Source: a virus
DNA length: 42,673 nucleotides
Virus record (IMG/VR): IMGVR_UViG_3300023284_000229
Location: 1-42,673 of that record
Strand: one strand, 5' to 3'
Below the pieces are notes generated by a model. That model worked only from the letters and a program-made list of their open reading frames with translations, ran no database searches and had not been told where the DNA came from. Made by a program: the position numbers and the translations under genes. This document shows, one piece after another, positions 30,652 through 37,047 of the stretch (positions are counted from its first letter, which is position 1; the number at the start of each line of letters is the position of its first letter).

Positions 30652-32004
30652 CTAAAATAATTTTGATTGTCTTTCTTTTTGTGCCTGTTTAATCCTTGCC
30701 TCTATAATTGGTATATACTCTTCCTCCCTTTCAATCAAGACAAAGTCTCTGTCTGTGTTGATACAAGCAACTCCTGTAGTTCCACTTCCTGCAAATGGAT
30801 CAAGGACTATTCCGCCTGTAGGAGTCTTAGTGAGTGTAGAAAGATATTCCATGAGAGCGAGAGGTTTTACTGTGGGGTGGTTGTTGCCTGTATTTATTTC
30901 TATTCTTTCAAAGTCTGGTTTTTCACATTTACATGGATTGTGGTCTAATTGTAATTTGTTACATATTTTACAACGATATCTACCAAAACGATGCTCTGTA
31001 GATTTTTTCTCCTCCAACCATTCACACCCTGCATTACGTTCTTTCTTTGAGGCTTTAGCTGTATAGAAGAATCGAGATGCTCCGCCTTTGTCGTTATGTA
31101 ATGTCCCTGTTTCTTTTCCAATACCACCTCCAAATATATTGTCTTTACTTGAATAATCTTTACCATTCAAATTCTTCCTACCACTTCTTGCGGCACCACT
31201 TACTTTCAATTCACCACTCTGTTCATCTAACATCTTCCCTGCTTCGTCATCTAGGATTATGTTGGCTGGAAAACGACCTTGAGTATGTTCTTTGTACGGT
31301 GTTTTAACTTTAAACTTTCCCAGAGAATTAGTATTATTTGAATTTTGTAATTCATTATCTCTACCATATTCTGTTCTATCACCATCATGTTTTACTATCC
31401 TCCCACCATCTATATTCAACCCAGCCACACCATGCTTCAGAGCATTGTTAGCGTATGTTCCGTCATTAGGTTTCATTGCTACCAAGATAGGTTCATAGGC
31501 TGGTTTTAGTCCATGTGATTTCCAGCCATTCCATAGTTTTGCTTCGGGGGTTGAGGGTTCTGTTATAACGCCACTTCCCCCTGGTTTAAATCCAGCATTG
31601 TGGGTATTATTTGTATTATTTTTTATTGCATTTGGTCTTTGGTCTTTTTTATTTATTTTAATAACTTCTCTCTCGTGTCCCTTATCCAGCTGTTTACTTA
31701 TGTCAGTAGCTTTAGGAAACCCTGACCCATAAAGCCACATGATTGTGTCCTTTAAAATAAACCCTGCATCCTCTACGTTCACCGCCATACGGTGCTGTGT
31801 GCGACTTCCTGCGAAAATAAGAGCTGTTCCTCCTGGCTTTAGTACTCTTAATGCTTCTTTCCATAACTCTACACTTGGCACATCGTAGTCCCATTTTTTA
31901 CCCATAAAAGATAGACCATAGGGAGGATCGGTTATAATAGTATCAACAGAGTTTTCCTCCATTTTCTTCATTTCTTCTAAACTTTCTCCTTGTATTATTT
32001 TCAT
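30652..32004 (-). CDS. DNA methyltransferase, beta class (DPPY) with internal zinc ribbon
   Basis: 450 aa. Motif IV DPPYG at residues 26-30 precedes motif I-like DPFAGSGTTG at about 402-411, the order of beta-class N4-cytosine/N6-adenine enzymes. The target-recognition region between them is long and contains a four-cysteine knuckle, RCKICNKLQLDHNPCKCEK. HPTVKPLALMEYL precedes the C-terminal block, as in this family. It probably protects phage DNA from host restriction. No restriction-enzyme partner is nearby. Confidence 0.92.
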   Translation of the reverse strand: MKIIQGESLEEMKKMEENSVDTIITDPPYGLSFMGKKWDYDVPSVELWKEALRVLKPGGTALIFAGSRTQHRMAVNVEDAGFILKDTIMWLYGSGFPKATDISKQLDKGHEREVIKINKKDQRPNAIKNNTNNTHNAGFKPGGSGVITEPSTPEAKLWNGWKSHGLKPAYEPILVAMKPNDGTYANNALKHGVAGLNIDGGRIVKHDGDRTEYGRDNELQNSNNTNSLGKFKVKTPYKEHTQGRFPANIILDDEAGKMLDEQSGELKVSGAARSGRKNLNGKDYSSKDNIFGGGIGKETGTLHNDKGGASRFFYTAKASKKERNAGCEWLEEKKSTEHRFGRYRCKICNKLQLDHNPCKCEKPDFERIEINTGNNHPTVKPLALMEYLSTLTKTPTGGIVLDPFAGSGTTGVACINTDRDFVLIEREEEYIPIIEARIKQAQKERQSKLF

Positions 32005-32006
32005 AT

Positions 32007-32420
32007 TTATTTTGAATTACAAACCATACAACTAGCCTTTCCACAAAAGAATCCGTTCTCACAGGGATTTGGTATCTCTATTTCTGTATCTGCACTTATC
32101 CTATCCATATATTCTCCAAATTCAATCTTACTTAATTCTGTAGTACTTGTAGGTATTTTAATTTCTTTTCCCATTACTGTTATGAACTTAGGGGGTAGAA
32201 ATGTTCTACGGAAGTACTCATGTAGACTATTCGAGTCATCTCCTGTTTCACTTGAGATTATTCCTAGATAGAACCAATAGAAACGATTTTGATTATTTGT
32301 TCTTTTAATCTTTGGTATTTCACATACTAAATATTTACCTACGTTTTTCTGTAGATACATTCTTTGATTAAATGTGAAGTCTACAATTCCGTTTTCTTTT
32401 ATTTTTGTGTGAAGTTTCAT
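32007..32420 (-). CDS. NinB-like recombination protein
   Basis: 137 aa. RTNNQNRFYWFYLGIISSET, then LHEYFRRTFLPPKFI, STTELSKIEFGEYMDRISA and a final IPNPCENGFF follow the layout of NinB-like phage proteins ('R.N.QNR.YW......L..T..F..Y..RI....'). These bind single-stranded DNA and act with recombinases. The C-terminus has an extra cysteine cluster (CGKASCMVC). Confidence 0.7.
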   Translation of the reverse strand: MKLHTKIKENGIVDFTFNQRMYLQKNVGKYLVCEIPKIKRTNNQNRFYWFYLGIISSETGDDSNSLHEYFRRTFLPPKFITVMGKEIKIPTSTTELSKIEFGEYMDRISADTEIEIPNPCENGFFCGKASCMVCNSK

Positions 32421-32791
32421 GTTTTGCAGCTGTCACAATAACCTATCCCATCATCTACGTAATCTATTTCTACTCCACACTTAAAGCAATTATCTTTAGG
32501 CAGTCTTTTTCTTATGTTTTCTGCCTCCATATTCTTCCTATTCTCTTCTCTAGCTTTGATGACTTCGTGGTCTGCTGTGTATTTCCCCTCTTCTTGAAAC
32601 TTCTGCCTTGTTCTTCTAATAGACTCTGATGATGGTAACTTCTTCCATATCTCACGTTGTTTTTCGTCTAGCACTAAACCACACGCCTCCCATACCTGGA
32701 GTATAAGTTCTTTATCACTATTCCTAGCTTCTTTAGAGTTAGATAGTACTTTCTCTACCTGTGGTTTTATTGTACGTATTTCTTTATACAT
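32417..32791 (-). CDS. Replication-region protein with C-terminal zinc ribbon, 124 aa
   Basis: Start taken at MYKEIRTIKPQVEKVL, directly after the previous stop; an upstream start would overlap. A helical body (LILQVWEACGLVLDEKQRE; SSESIRRTRQKFQEEGKY) is common in phage proteins near NinB. The C-terminus has CFKCGVEI...GYCDSCK, a four-cysteine ribbon. Function unknown. Confidence 0.6.
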   Translation of the reverse strand: MYKEIRTIKPQVEKVLSNSKEARNSDKELILQVWEACGLVLDEKQREIWKKLPSSESIRRTRQKFQEEGKYTADHEVIKAREENRKNMEAENIRKRLPKDNCFKCGVEIDYVDDGIGYCDSCKT

Positions 32792-32792
32792 G

Positions 32793-33059
32793 TTATTTAT
32801 TTTTAAGCGATCCGAAGAAGACTTTACTAAAACTATCTCCCCTCTCACATATCTTCATTAGGTAGTGCATGTCTTGGAGTGAAAGATGCCCTAACTTTAC
32901 CGCTATAAACTTTGCTGTGAGTTTTTTATACTTAGTACCTAAACGCTCTGTGTTGAGTCTATTTAGAAAAGTCTTTATAACTTCCGCTCTCTCACTATTA
33001 CATTGTGCTACAGGGCTTGTAGGGCGTTGTGGAGGCTGTGTGAATGTTATTCTTTCCAT
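32793..33059 (-). CDS. Replication-region helical protein, 88 aa
   Basis: Polar N-terminus (TQPPQRPTSPVAQCN), then helices KTFLNRLNTERLGTKYKKL and AVKLGHLSLQDMHYLMKIC ending ERGDSFSKVFFGSLKN. The C-terminal pattern resembles the end of phage replication or loader proteins, but there is no ATPase motif. Function uncertain. Confidence 0.6.
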   Translation of the reverse strand: MERITFTQPPQRPTSPVAQCNSERAEVIKTFLNRLNTERLGTKYKKLTAKFIAVKLGHLSLQDMHYLMKICERGDSFSKVFFGSLKNK

Positions 33060-33061
33060 GA

Positions 33062-33268
33062 TTATATTTGATATTTATATATCTTCTTAGAAATGCGGCC
33101 AGTTCTTAACGATCTCCAAATAACTCTAGTGGTCCTTTCTGTTGGATTATCTCCTCCTTGTTCATATAAGTCGATTTTGTTTATTGTTATTGCCTTCCAT
33201 TTGAAATAAAAATCAAATATTGGTGGATTAAAAAAATCTCTTACTATTATTGTTTTTTCTTTTTTCAT
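33062..33268 (-). CDS. Hypothetical protein, 68 aa
   Basis: Basic protein beginning MKKEKTIIVRDFFNPPIFDF. A possible ribosome site (AGGGAG) lies eight bases before the ATG. No family recognised. Confidence 0.55.
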   Translation of the reverse strand: MKKEKTIIVRDFFNPPIFDFYFKWKAITINKIDLYEQGGDNPTERTTRVIWRSLRTGRISKKIYKYQI

Positions 33269-33290
33269 AATCTTCTCCCTAAGAGGAGTG

Positions 33291-33536
33291 TTAGTTTTTT
33301 AATATATCAACAGCGTGTAATCTTGCGGTTGATATATTACCTTCCTCTAAGTCAGTTGCGAGGTCTATAATTGCATCATGTATTTTCAATATCTCTTCTT
33401 CTTTCGGCTTTGCAAGCACATCTCTTATATCTATTAGGACTTCTACTATTAAATCTTGTGTGGTGGGTGGTGCGTATCCGTTACTAGAAACTACTTCCAC
33501 TGGACGGTCTTCTAATATATCTTTTTTTGTTCTCAT
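33291..33536 (-). CDS. Hypothetical acidic protein, 81 aa
   Basis: Begins MRTKKDILEDRPVEVVSSNG. The rest is helical and acidic (LIVEVLIDIRDVLAKPKEE; IDLATDLEEGNISTARLHA). Unknown; part of the early small-gene run. Confidence 0.55.
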   Translation of the reverse strand: MRTKKDILEDRPVEVVSSNGYAPPTTQDLIVEVLIDIRDVLAKPKEEEILKIHDAIIDLATDLEEGNISTARLHAVDILKN

Positions 33537-33577
33537 AATATTATCTCTGCTCTGTTTAAACTTTTAATGTTAAATAT

Positions 33578-33901
33578 TTAATTTCTATTTATTGTTGGTA
33601 AGTTTCCATAATCTTTATCAAGAAATACATGTATACATTTTTCTATAGGAGGATTTGATTGGTCTTCACACCAAAATAATCTATCAATATCTTTTACGGC
33701 TGAATTGTACCCTTTTTCAAAATATTCATCTTTAATATATGAAATTGTTTTTTCTAAAGATACACTTGCTCTATAACGTTTGTCTGCAACCTCCCAAGCA
33801 TCTTTATTTTCTTGTGATAAAATTTTATTGGCAAAACCAAGAAATATACAGACAAATATTAATAGTATTATAATGGTGATTTTTGCGGACTCTATTTTCA
33901 T
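33578..33901 (-). CDS. Single-pass membrane protein, 107 aa
   Basis: N-terminal hydrophobic segment (ITIIILLIFVCIFLGFAN) after a short charged start, then an exposed domain with two cysteines (LFWCEDQSNPPIEKC) that could form a disulfide. Probably anchored in the inner membrane or exported. Function unknown. Confidence 0.6.
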   Translation of the reverse strand: MKIESAKITIIILLIFVCIFLGFANKILSQENKDAWEVADKRYRASVSLEKTISYIKDEYFEKGYNSAVKDIDRLFWCEDQSNPPIEKCIHVFLDKDYGNLPTINRN

Positions 33902-33930
33902 ATTTTTATCTGCTCTTTATTCTTGTAATG

Positions 33931-34077
33931 TTATCCTCTTTCTCTCCAATCATATTCTTCTTCTATTTTAGAAATATATTCACCTAATGTCTTACAACCT
34001 ATACTCCATAAATAAACTGGCAAAGTTATCTTATAAACGATACTTTTAAATTTCATTATTATTGTTGGTTTTCCCAT
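33931..34077 (-). CDS. Small protein, 48 aa
   Basis: ATG at 34077, TAA at 33931. Sequence MGKPTIIMKFKSIVYKITLP then VYLWSIGCKTLGEYISKIEE. Weakly hydrophobic middle. An inner ATG (MKFKSIVYK) is also a possible start. Function unknown. Confidence 0.5.
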   Translation of the reverse strand: MGKPTIIMKFKSIVYKITLPVYLWSIGCKTLGEYISKIEEEYDWRERG

Positions 34078-34089
34078 GCTTCTATTTAT

Positions 34090-34281
34090 TTATCTATTAA
34101 TAACTCTATGTTCGTCATACAAAACAATTCTTTTACAGGGGATACAGTAGTCGTAGGTGTTATAGTAGTACTTTTTACTTAACATCTTTGAAGTTACCCT
34201 TAGCTTTTCTCTGCGTTGCATTGGTTCACCACATTTACACTGTTCTCCGTCTCCTATTATTGCGTAGTTTTTCTTTTTCAT
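34090..34281 (-). CDS. Small zinc-ribbon protein, 63 aa
   Basis: QCKCGEPMQRREKLRV at about residues 13-28 and DYCIPCKRI near 46-54 supply two CxxC-like pairs. The ATG overlaps the TGA of the RHH gene. An early transcription or nucleic-acid-binding factor is plausible. Confidence 0.65.
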   Translation of the reverse strand: MKKKNYAIIGDGEQCKCGEPMQRREKLRVTSKMLSKKYYYNTYDYCIPCKRIVLYDEHRVINR

Positions 34282-34409
34282 TTTAATAAAATACTAATAA
34301 GCTTTGCTATTGATGTTTCTTTTTTTACTGCAAGGGATTTGAGTTTCTTCCAGTCCTCCCTATAGACCCTTAACATCATAGTTTCTTTTCTCTTCTTATC
34401 TTTTATCAT
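34278..34409 (-). CDS. Ribbon-helix-helix regulator, 43 aa, probably leaderless
   Basis: First gene of the early operon. MIKDKKRKETMMLRVYREDW followed by KKLKSLAVKKETSIAKLIS has the short strand plus two helices of Arc/CopG-type repressors. Its ATG is about eight bases downstream of a perfect -10 box, so transcription should begin at the start codon. Likely an early repressor that controls its own promoter. Confidence 0.65.
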   Translation of the reverse strand: MIKDKKRKETMMLRVYREDWKKLKSLAVKKETSIAKLISILLK

Positions 34410-34416
34410 GTATATA

Positions 34417-34445
34417 AGTATACACTAAATCCTTCCCAATGTCAA
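34417..34445 (-). promoter_or_regulatory. Early promoter (consensus sigma70-like)
   Basis: Minus strand TTGACA (34445-34440), 17-nt spacer, TATACT (34422-34417). This is the best promoter match in the window. It drives the early operon starting with the RHH gene at 34409; the mRNA start would coincide with the AUG. Confidence 0.85.
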
Positions 34446-34633
34446 CTGTTTATTACTTCATTATTAACATAGTATCTCCCACCCGCTCACTCAAGGATAG
34501 TCTTCTTTACTGTGTGTCTTACCTGTAGTGTCCCAGCCTGTATCAGTGGCTTATGTTCCTTGTGAACAATCTCTTCTGATACTAAAAGGAGTTTAAGTAA
34601 TGTAAAGGGTTCTAAATAATAAAGAGAAAAATC
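34446..34633 (-). other. Non-coding stretch upstream of the early promoter
   Basis: No gene seen. It holds a possible 6-bp closing pair AGTATC/GATACT (34471-34476/34578-34583) and a small hairpin TGTTC/GAACA (34554-34568). It may be another weaker module of the RNA region or house operators for the early promoter. Confidence 0.4.
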
Positions 34634-34774
34634 TTGATAACTGAGTAGAGGAGACAAGAAATCAACATTACTTGCCTTTCTTGTGGCACCTTAGCTCCAT
34701 TTGGAGTCGTAAGAGTACTTGCCCCTTACTTGGTCGGGTATTTGACCATCTCCACTCCTCTACTCAATTATCAA
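34634..34774 (-). ncRNA. Structured RNA D: 20-bp closing helix with internal hairpins
   Basis: The arms 34634-34653 and 34755-34774 pair over 20 positions. The single imperfect pair is G.U on the minus strand and C.A on the plus strand. Inside are ACAAGAAA/TTTCTTGT (8 bp, 34654-34684), CTCC/GGAG with a 4-nt loop (34695-34706) and GGTC/GACC (34732-34747). The multibranch shape resembles a compact folded RNA of about 141 nt. Confidence 0.75.
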
Positions 34775-34808
34775 AATGCTTTCCCCTCTATCCCGTCGGT
34801 CGAGGTGG

Positions 34809-34854
34809 CTTACTTTTAGCTGGCACATTATTTCTCCCGCCAGTCCCTAGTAAG
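34809..34854 (-). ncRNA. Structured RNA E: two-part hairpin
   Basis: CTTACT/AGTAAG (34809-34814/34849-34854) encloses CTGGC/GCCAG (34820-34824/34839-34843). Smaller than its neighbours and probably a sub-helix of a larger fold with elements D and F. Confidence 0.5.
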
Positions 34855-34880
34855 AAGGTTACTTTGGATATCAGATAAAC

Positions 34881-34952
34881 TGATTAGTGGATTATGAGGG
34901 TTACCGCAGTGCCAATCTTTCGATTGCTTACTCCCCCACAATCCACTAATCA
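34881..34952 (-). ncRNA. Structured RNA F: 13-bp helix capped by a GAAA tetraloop
   Basis: TGATTAGTGGATT/AATCCACTAATCA is a perfect 13-bp helix. At its tip CAATC-GAAA-GATTG (minus strand) carries a GNRA tetraloop, a loop type often used for tertiary contacts. Short GGG/CCC and AGT/ACT pairs lie between. It follows the zinc-ribbon gene by nine bases. Confidence 0.7.
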
Positions 34953-34961
34953 AACTACCTA

Positions 34962-35096
34962 TTATTTACCTTTACGCCACTTTCTATAGTTTTCGTTACT
35001 TTCTTCTGCTTTTTTTAATCGACATTCCACACAATAAATACTTGGTGGACTTTTTTCATGTTCGTTATTTTTACATTCTGCACATTTTGATGTCAT
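34962..35096 (-). CDS. Small zinc-ribbon protein inside the RNA region, 44 aa
   Basis: ATG at 35096, TAA at 34962. MTSKCAECKNNEHEKSPPSI is followed by YCVECRLKKAEESNEN, giving two CxxC pairs spaced 14 residues apart, then a basic end. It is the only credible gene in the 34.4-36.3 kb RNA interval. It might bind the neighbouring RNAs, which is speculation from position. Confidence 0.65.
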   Translation of the reverse strand: MTSKCAECKNNEHEKSPPSIYCVECRLKKAEESNENYRKWRKGK

Positions 35097-35118
35097 ACTT
35101 TGTATATTAGTTACTCAC

Positions 35119-35342
35119 TAAATACTGGAGGCAAGGATTTCCATTTTCACCTTGCATGACATTATCTTTGCTCTTCATGTCTAGGGTATTTACAAAGTTC
35201 TCCCTCGAGAAAAAACCACCCCTAGCGTCTACTTTTCTATACCCCCTACTTTCCTACCTGCTCTATGATTAGGGGCTTCCCACTCCATAGATTTTCTCAG
35301 TTTCGTAAGATATAGATGTCTATTCCGCCACTCCAGTATTTA
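35119..35342 (-). ncRNA. Structured RNA G: large multibranch element
   Basis: A perfect 12-bp helix TAAATACTGGAG/CTCCAGTATTTA closes 200 nt containing at least six local helices: GCAAGG/CCTTGC, GACAT/ATGTC, CTAGGG/CCCTAG enclosing TTCTC/GAGAA, CCCCTA/TAGGGG and ATAGA/TCTAT. No reading frame of note lies inside. Such density in AT-rich DNA is far above what I would expect by chance. Confidence 0.7.
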
Positions 35343-35362
35343 AAGAACGACTTATAATAGAT

Positions 35363-35503
35363 GTGCTATTGTGGCAGTATCTTCATTACTTACTAGTATG
35401 CGAGTAGCTTTTTACCTATAAAACAATTGTATTTTCTATTAGGCGATATTTCCTTCCGAGAAATATCATTTTGTAATGAAGCGCATACCACCACAGCAAT
35501 ACA
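35363..35503 (-). ncRNA. Structured RNA H: long interrupted helix
   Basis: TTCATTAC/GTAATGAA (8 bp) is extended outward by GTAT/ATAC, TGG/CCA, TATTG/CAATA and GTG/CAC with small internal loops (about 23 pairs). The apical part contains the 8-bp hairpin GATATTTC/GAAATATC (35445-35467). It lies between elements G and I. Confidence 0.65.
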
Positions 35504-35510
35504 CCTATAA

Positions 35511-35600
35511 ACAAAAATCCCCGTACAATTAAGTACAGGGTTTCGATATCCTCTGCCCGTATGAAGGGGCAAATTATACGGGGATTTTTGTTATCGAAAC
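35511..35600 (-). ncRNA. Structured RNA I: possible pseudoknot of 15 bp and 9 bp
   Basis: ACAAAAATCCCCGTA (35511-35525) pairs perfectly with 35577-35591 (15 bp). GTTTCGATA (35540-35548), which lies between those arms, pairs perfectly with 35592-35600 (9 bp), directly next to the other helix. The order A-B-A'-B' defines an H-type pseudoknot with potential coaxial stacking. A competing hairpin (GTAC/GTAC plus CCC/GGG at 35518-35539) would exclude it. A small hairpin TGCCC/GGGCA lies in the loop. Confidence 0.7.
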
Positions 35601-35614
35601 TCGTACTTACTTAC

Positions 35615-35643
35615 AGTATACCACCTATCACAGAACAATGCAA
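35615..35643 (-). promoter_or_regulatory. Possible extended -10 promoter for RNAs I-H-G
   Basis: Minus strand TGGTATACT gives an extended -10 (TGn plus TATACT at 35620-35615). The -35 position has only TTGCAT. Start would be near 35608, eight bases before element I. Confidence 0.4.
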
Positions 35644-35693
35644 AGGAGTTTATCCACAACCATTTCGTTGGTATCAACACAATGGTCTAAAAG

Positions 35694-35727
35694 AAAAAGG
35701 CATCGTCCTAACGGTCGACACCTTTTT
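35694..35727 (-). terminator. Terminator hairpin 3 of the RNA region
   Basis: Minus strand AAAAAGG...CCTTTTT with an inner TCGACC/GGACGA-type helix and loop, followed by CTTTTAG. The A- and T-rich ends make it usable in both directions. Confidence 0.6.
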
Positions 35728-35733
35728 CAAATA

Positions 35734-35795
35734 TTTAATGTTCACATCTCATACCTCTGCCACAGAGTATGTATGAGATGTGGCTGAATATTAAA
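35734..35795 (-). ncRNA. Structured RNA K: 12-bp plus 5-bp hairpin
   Basis: CACATCTCATAC/GTATGAGATGTG (12 bp, 35743-35754/35771-35782) stacks on CTCTG/CAGAG with a 3-nt loop, and TTTAAT/ATTAAA can close the base. It sits between two terminators, so it may belong to a separate small transcript. Confidence 0.65.
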
Positions 35796-35865
35796 CCTTT
35801 CGGTTCATAGCTCCTTTAGAAGTCTGTTTAAGAATCATCCCTGCTCAGCACGGGAACTAACTCCG

Positions 35866-35899
35866 AGGCATAGGAGATAGTGGCTTACCGACTATGCCT
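35866..35899 (-). ncRNA. Structured RNA L: small hairpin
   Basis: AGGCATAG/CTATGCCT (8 bp) closes an 18-nt loop. Next to it is the short hairpin CCCGTGCTGAGCAGGG (minus strand). Upstream part of the same short transcript as element K. Confidence 0.5.
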
Positions 35900-35920
35900 T
35901 GTGTGTTTAGTATACTAAAA

Positions 35921-35946
35921 GAAAACCACTACGTCTAGTGGTTTTC
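35921..35946 (-). terminator. Terminator hairpin 2 of the RNA region
   Basis: Perfect 11-bp hairpin GAAAACCACTA/TAGTGGTTTTC with a 4-nt loop. On the minus strand it is followed by TTTTAG after TTTTC. Confidence 0.75.
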
Positions 35947-36035
35947 CCCAAAGCAACTATCTATGACTATTTAGATAATGCGTCCCACGTCGTTAATCGT
36001 AGGACTATATAATTGTACAACAAATATTACAAAAA

Positions 36036-36057
36036 AGAACCCTGTTAGATGGGTTCT
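36036..36057 (-). terminator. Late-operon terminator
   Basis: Minus strand AGAACCC-ATCTAACA-GGGTTCT followed by six T in a row once the stem's own final T is counted, then G. It lies 215 bp after the last late gene (CHAP-like, stop at 36273) and 55-75 nt after a promoter-like site, so it may end both the late mRNA and a very short RNA. Confidence 0.8.
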
Positions 36058-36117
36058 AATTTGTTCTTGTATTTAAAAAAATATTTATTAGATTGTCTTC
36101 TTTGTACAACTATATAC

Positions 36118-36146
36118 AGTATAACACAAAGATAGCCCCCTGTTAA
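36118..36146 (-). promoter_or_regulatory. Promoter-like site upstream of the late terminator
   Basis: Minus strand TTAACA (36146-36141), 17-nt spacer, TATACT (36123-36118). Start near 36111. With the terminator at 36036 it would give an RNA of about 75 nt. Confidence 0.55.
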
Positions 36147-36156
36147 GAGGACCATC
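36131..36156 (-). other. Hairpin overlapping the promoter-like site
   Basis: On the minus strand GATGGTCCTCT/AGGGGGCTATC pairs at all 11 positions, three of them G.U, with loop TAAC. On the plus strand those three would be mismatches. It is probably part of the 3' end of the late mRNA. Confidence 0.55.
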
Positions 36157-36272
36157 TTGGTTCGATTGCAATTATAGAAGGTCATTTGTACGGGACCTAC
36201 AGACGCTTTACCCAGATTAACTGAGACTAGACGTAAAACACATATTGTGGTCTACTACTTAACGGTAGCAGT

Positions 36273-36698
36273 TTAGTTATTACTTGTCAATACCTCAGAT
36301 GACCAAAATCCTATAATTCTACTATCATCCCATTGTATAAACCTTTCAGAATATTCACATTTCTTATAGTTTCCTTCTCTCACATATATACCTCCTGGCA
36401 TTATTGCCATTATAACTGCTACGTGACTTAAATCTCCATATCTCATTAAAACAAGCCCTCCTACTGTTGGTACAGAGTTGGGCTTGAATTGGTAAGCGTG
36501 TTGTCTAGGAAGTTCAAATTTAGAGTATATACGTGCTGTGGCAACACATTCACATAATACGTTGTATTCTTCTTTAACTTCTTGCTGTGGTCCTTGTACA
36601 GGCTTCAGGGGCACATTTATTACCACAGGACTGTCGTACTGTATGACTTGTTCTGGTTCTACAAATAAAAGGAGTAGAAATGAAAGCATAGACCTCAA
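36273..36698 (-). CDS. CHAP-like peptidoglycan hydrolase candidate
   Basis: 141 aa. Hydrophobic start like a signal peptide (MLSFLLLLFVEPEQ). NVLCECVATARIY supplies the candidate nucleophile Cys near residues 49-51, GDLSHVAVIMAI supplies His92, and YVREGNYKKCEYSERFI carries the Glu/Asn position. This order fits a circular CHAP/NlpC-type papain-like fold. It ends the late operon next to surface proteins and may be a virion-associated or lysis enzyme. Confidence 0.65.
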   Translation of the reverse strand: MRSMLSFLLLLFVEPEQVIQYDSPVVINVPLKPVQGPQQEVKEEYNVLCECVATARIYSKFELPRQHAYQFKPNSVPTVGGLVLMRYGDLSHVAVIMAIMPGGIYVREGNYKKCEYSERFIQWDDSRIIGFWSSEVLTSNN

Positions 36699-36734
36699 TT
36701 ATATCATTTTGATTGAAAATGTCATTACTTTACT

Positions 36735-37043
36735 TTACTTTGCATTAACTATTATATCTACAGTTGATGTAGCCCCTTCGGCTATTTGTACTCTAAAACG
36801 AATATACCCAAATGGAATATCTCCGTATTTTTCAGTCATATCAGAGCCTAAAGTCCTCGTTAGTTTTTTCCAATTACTGTTATCAGCTGATACCTGTGCA
36901 GCAATCACATGATTATCGTGTGAACCTGTTTTATCAAGTATTTGCCAACCAACAAGACTTTGAGCAGTTATATCAACACTAGCGGTCGTTTCGCTTTGGT
37001 TATTGGTATTTACGTTTGTGAATGTTTGAGTTAAGAATGCCAT
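36735..37043 (-). CDS. Small beta-rich virion protein, 102 aa
   Basis: Alternating strands with Thr/Asn/Asp: TFTNVNTNNQSETTASVDIT, VIAAQVSADNSNWKKL, FGYIRFRVQIAEGATST. It resembles small decoration or fibre-base proteins in style. Four bases after the 228-aa gene. Function inferred from the neighbours. Confidence 0.6.
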   Translation of the reverse strand: MAFLTQTFTNVNTNNQSETTASVDITAQSLVGWQILDKTGSHDNHVIAAQVSADNSNWKKLTRTLGSDMTEKYGDIPFGYIRFRVQIAEGATSTVDIIVNAK

Positions 37044-37047
37044 AATT

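Noticed and set aside
35561-35776. Plus-strand frame of 71 codons in the RNA region
   Set aside because: It is made of the arms of the folded RNA elements, has no ribosome site or similarity, and would be the only plus-strand gene.
36121-36180. tRNA-like stretch with CTGTTAA and GGTTCGATT on the plus strand
   Set aside because: There is no acceptor stem, the anticodon stem does not pair, and the same bases form a complete 11-bp hairpin on the minus strand.
34446-36272. CRISPR array or tandem repeat array
   Set aside because: The repeated features are inverted repeats of different sequence; there are no direct repeats with regular spacers.
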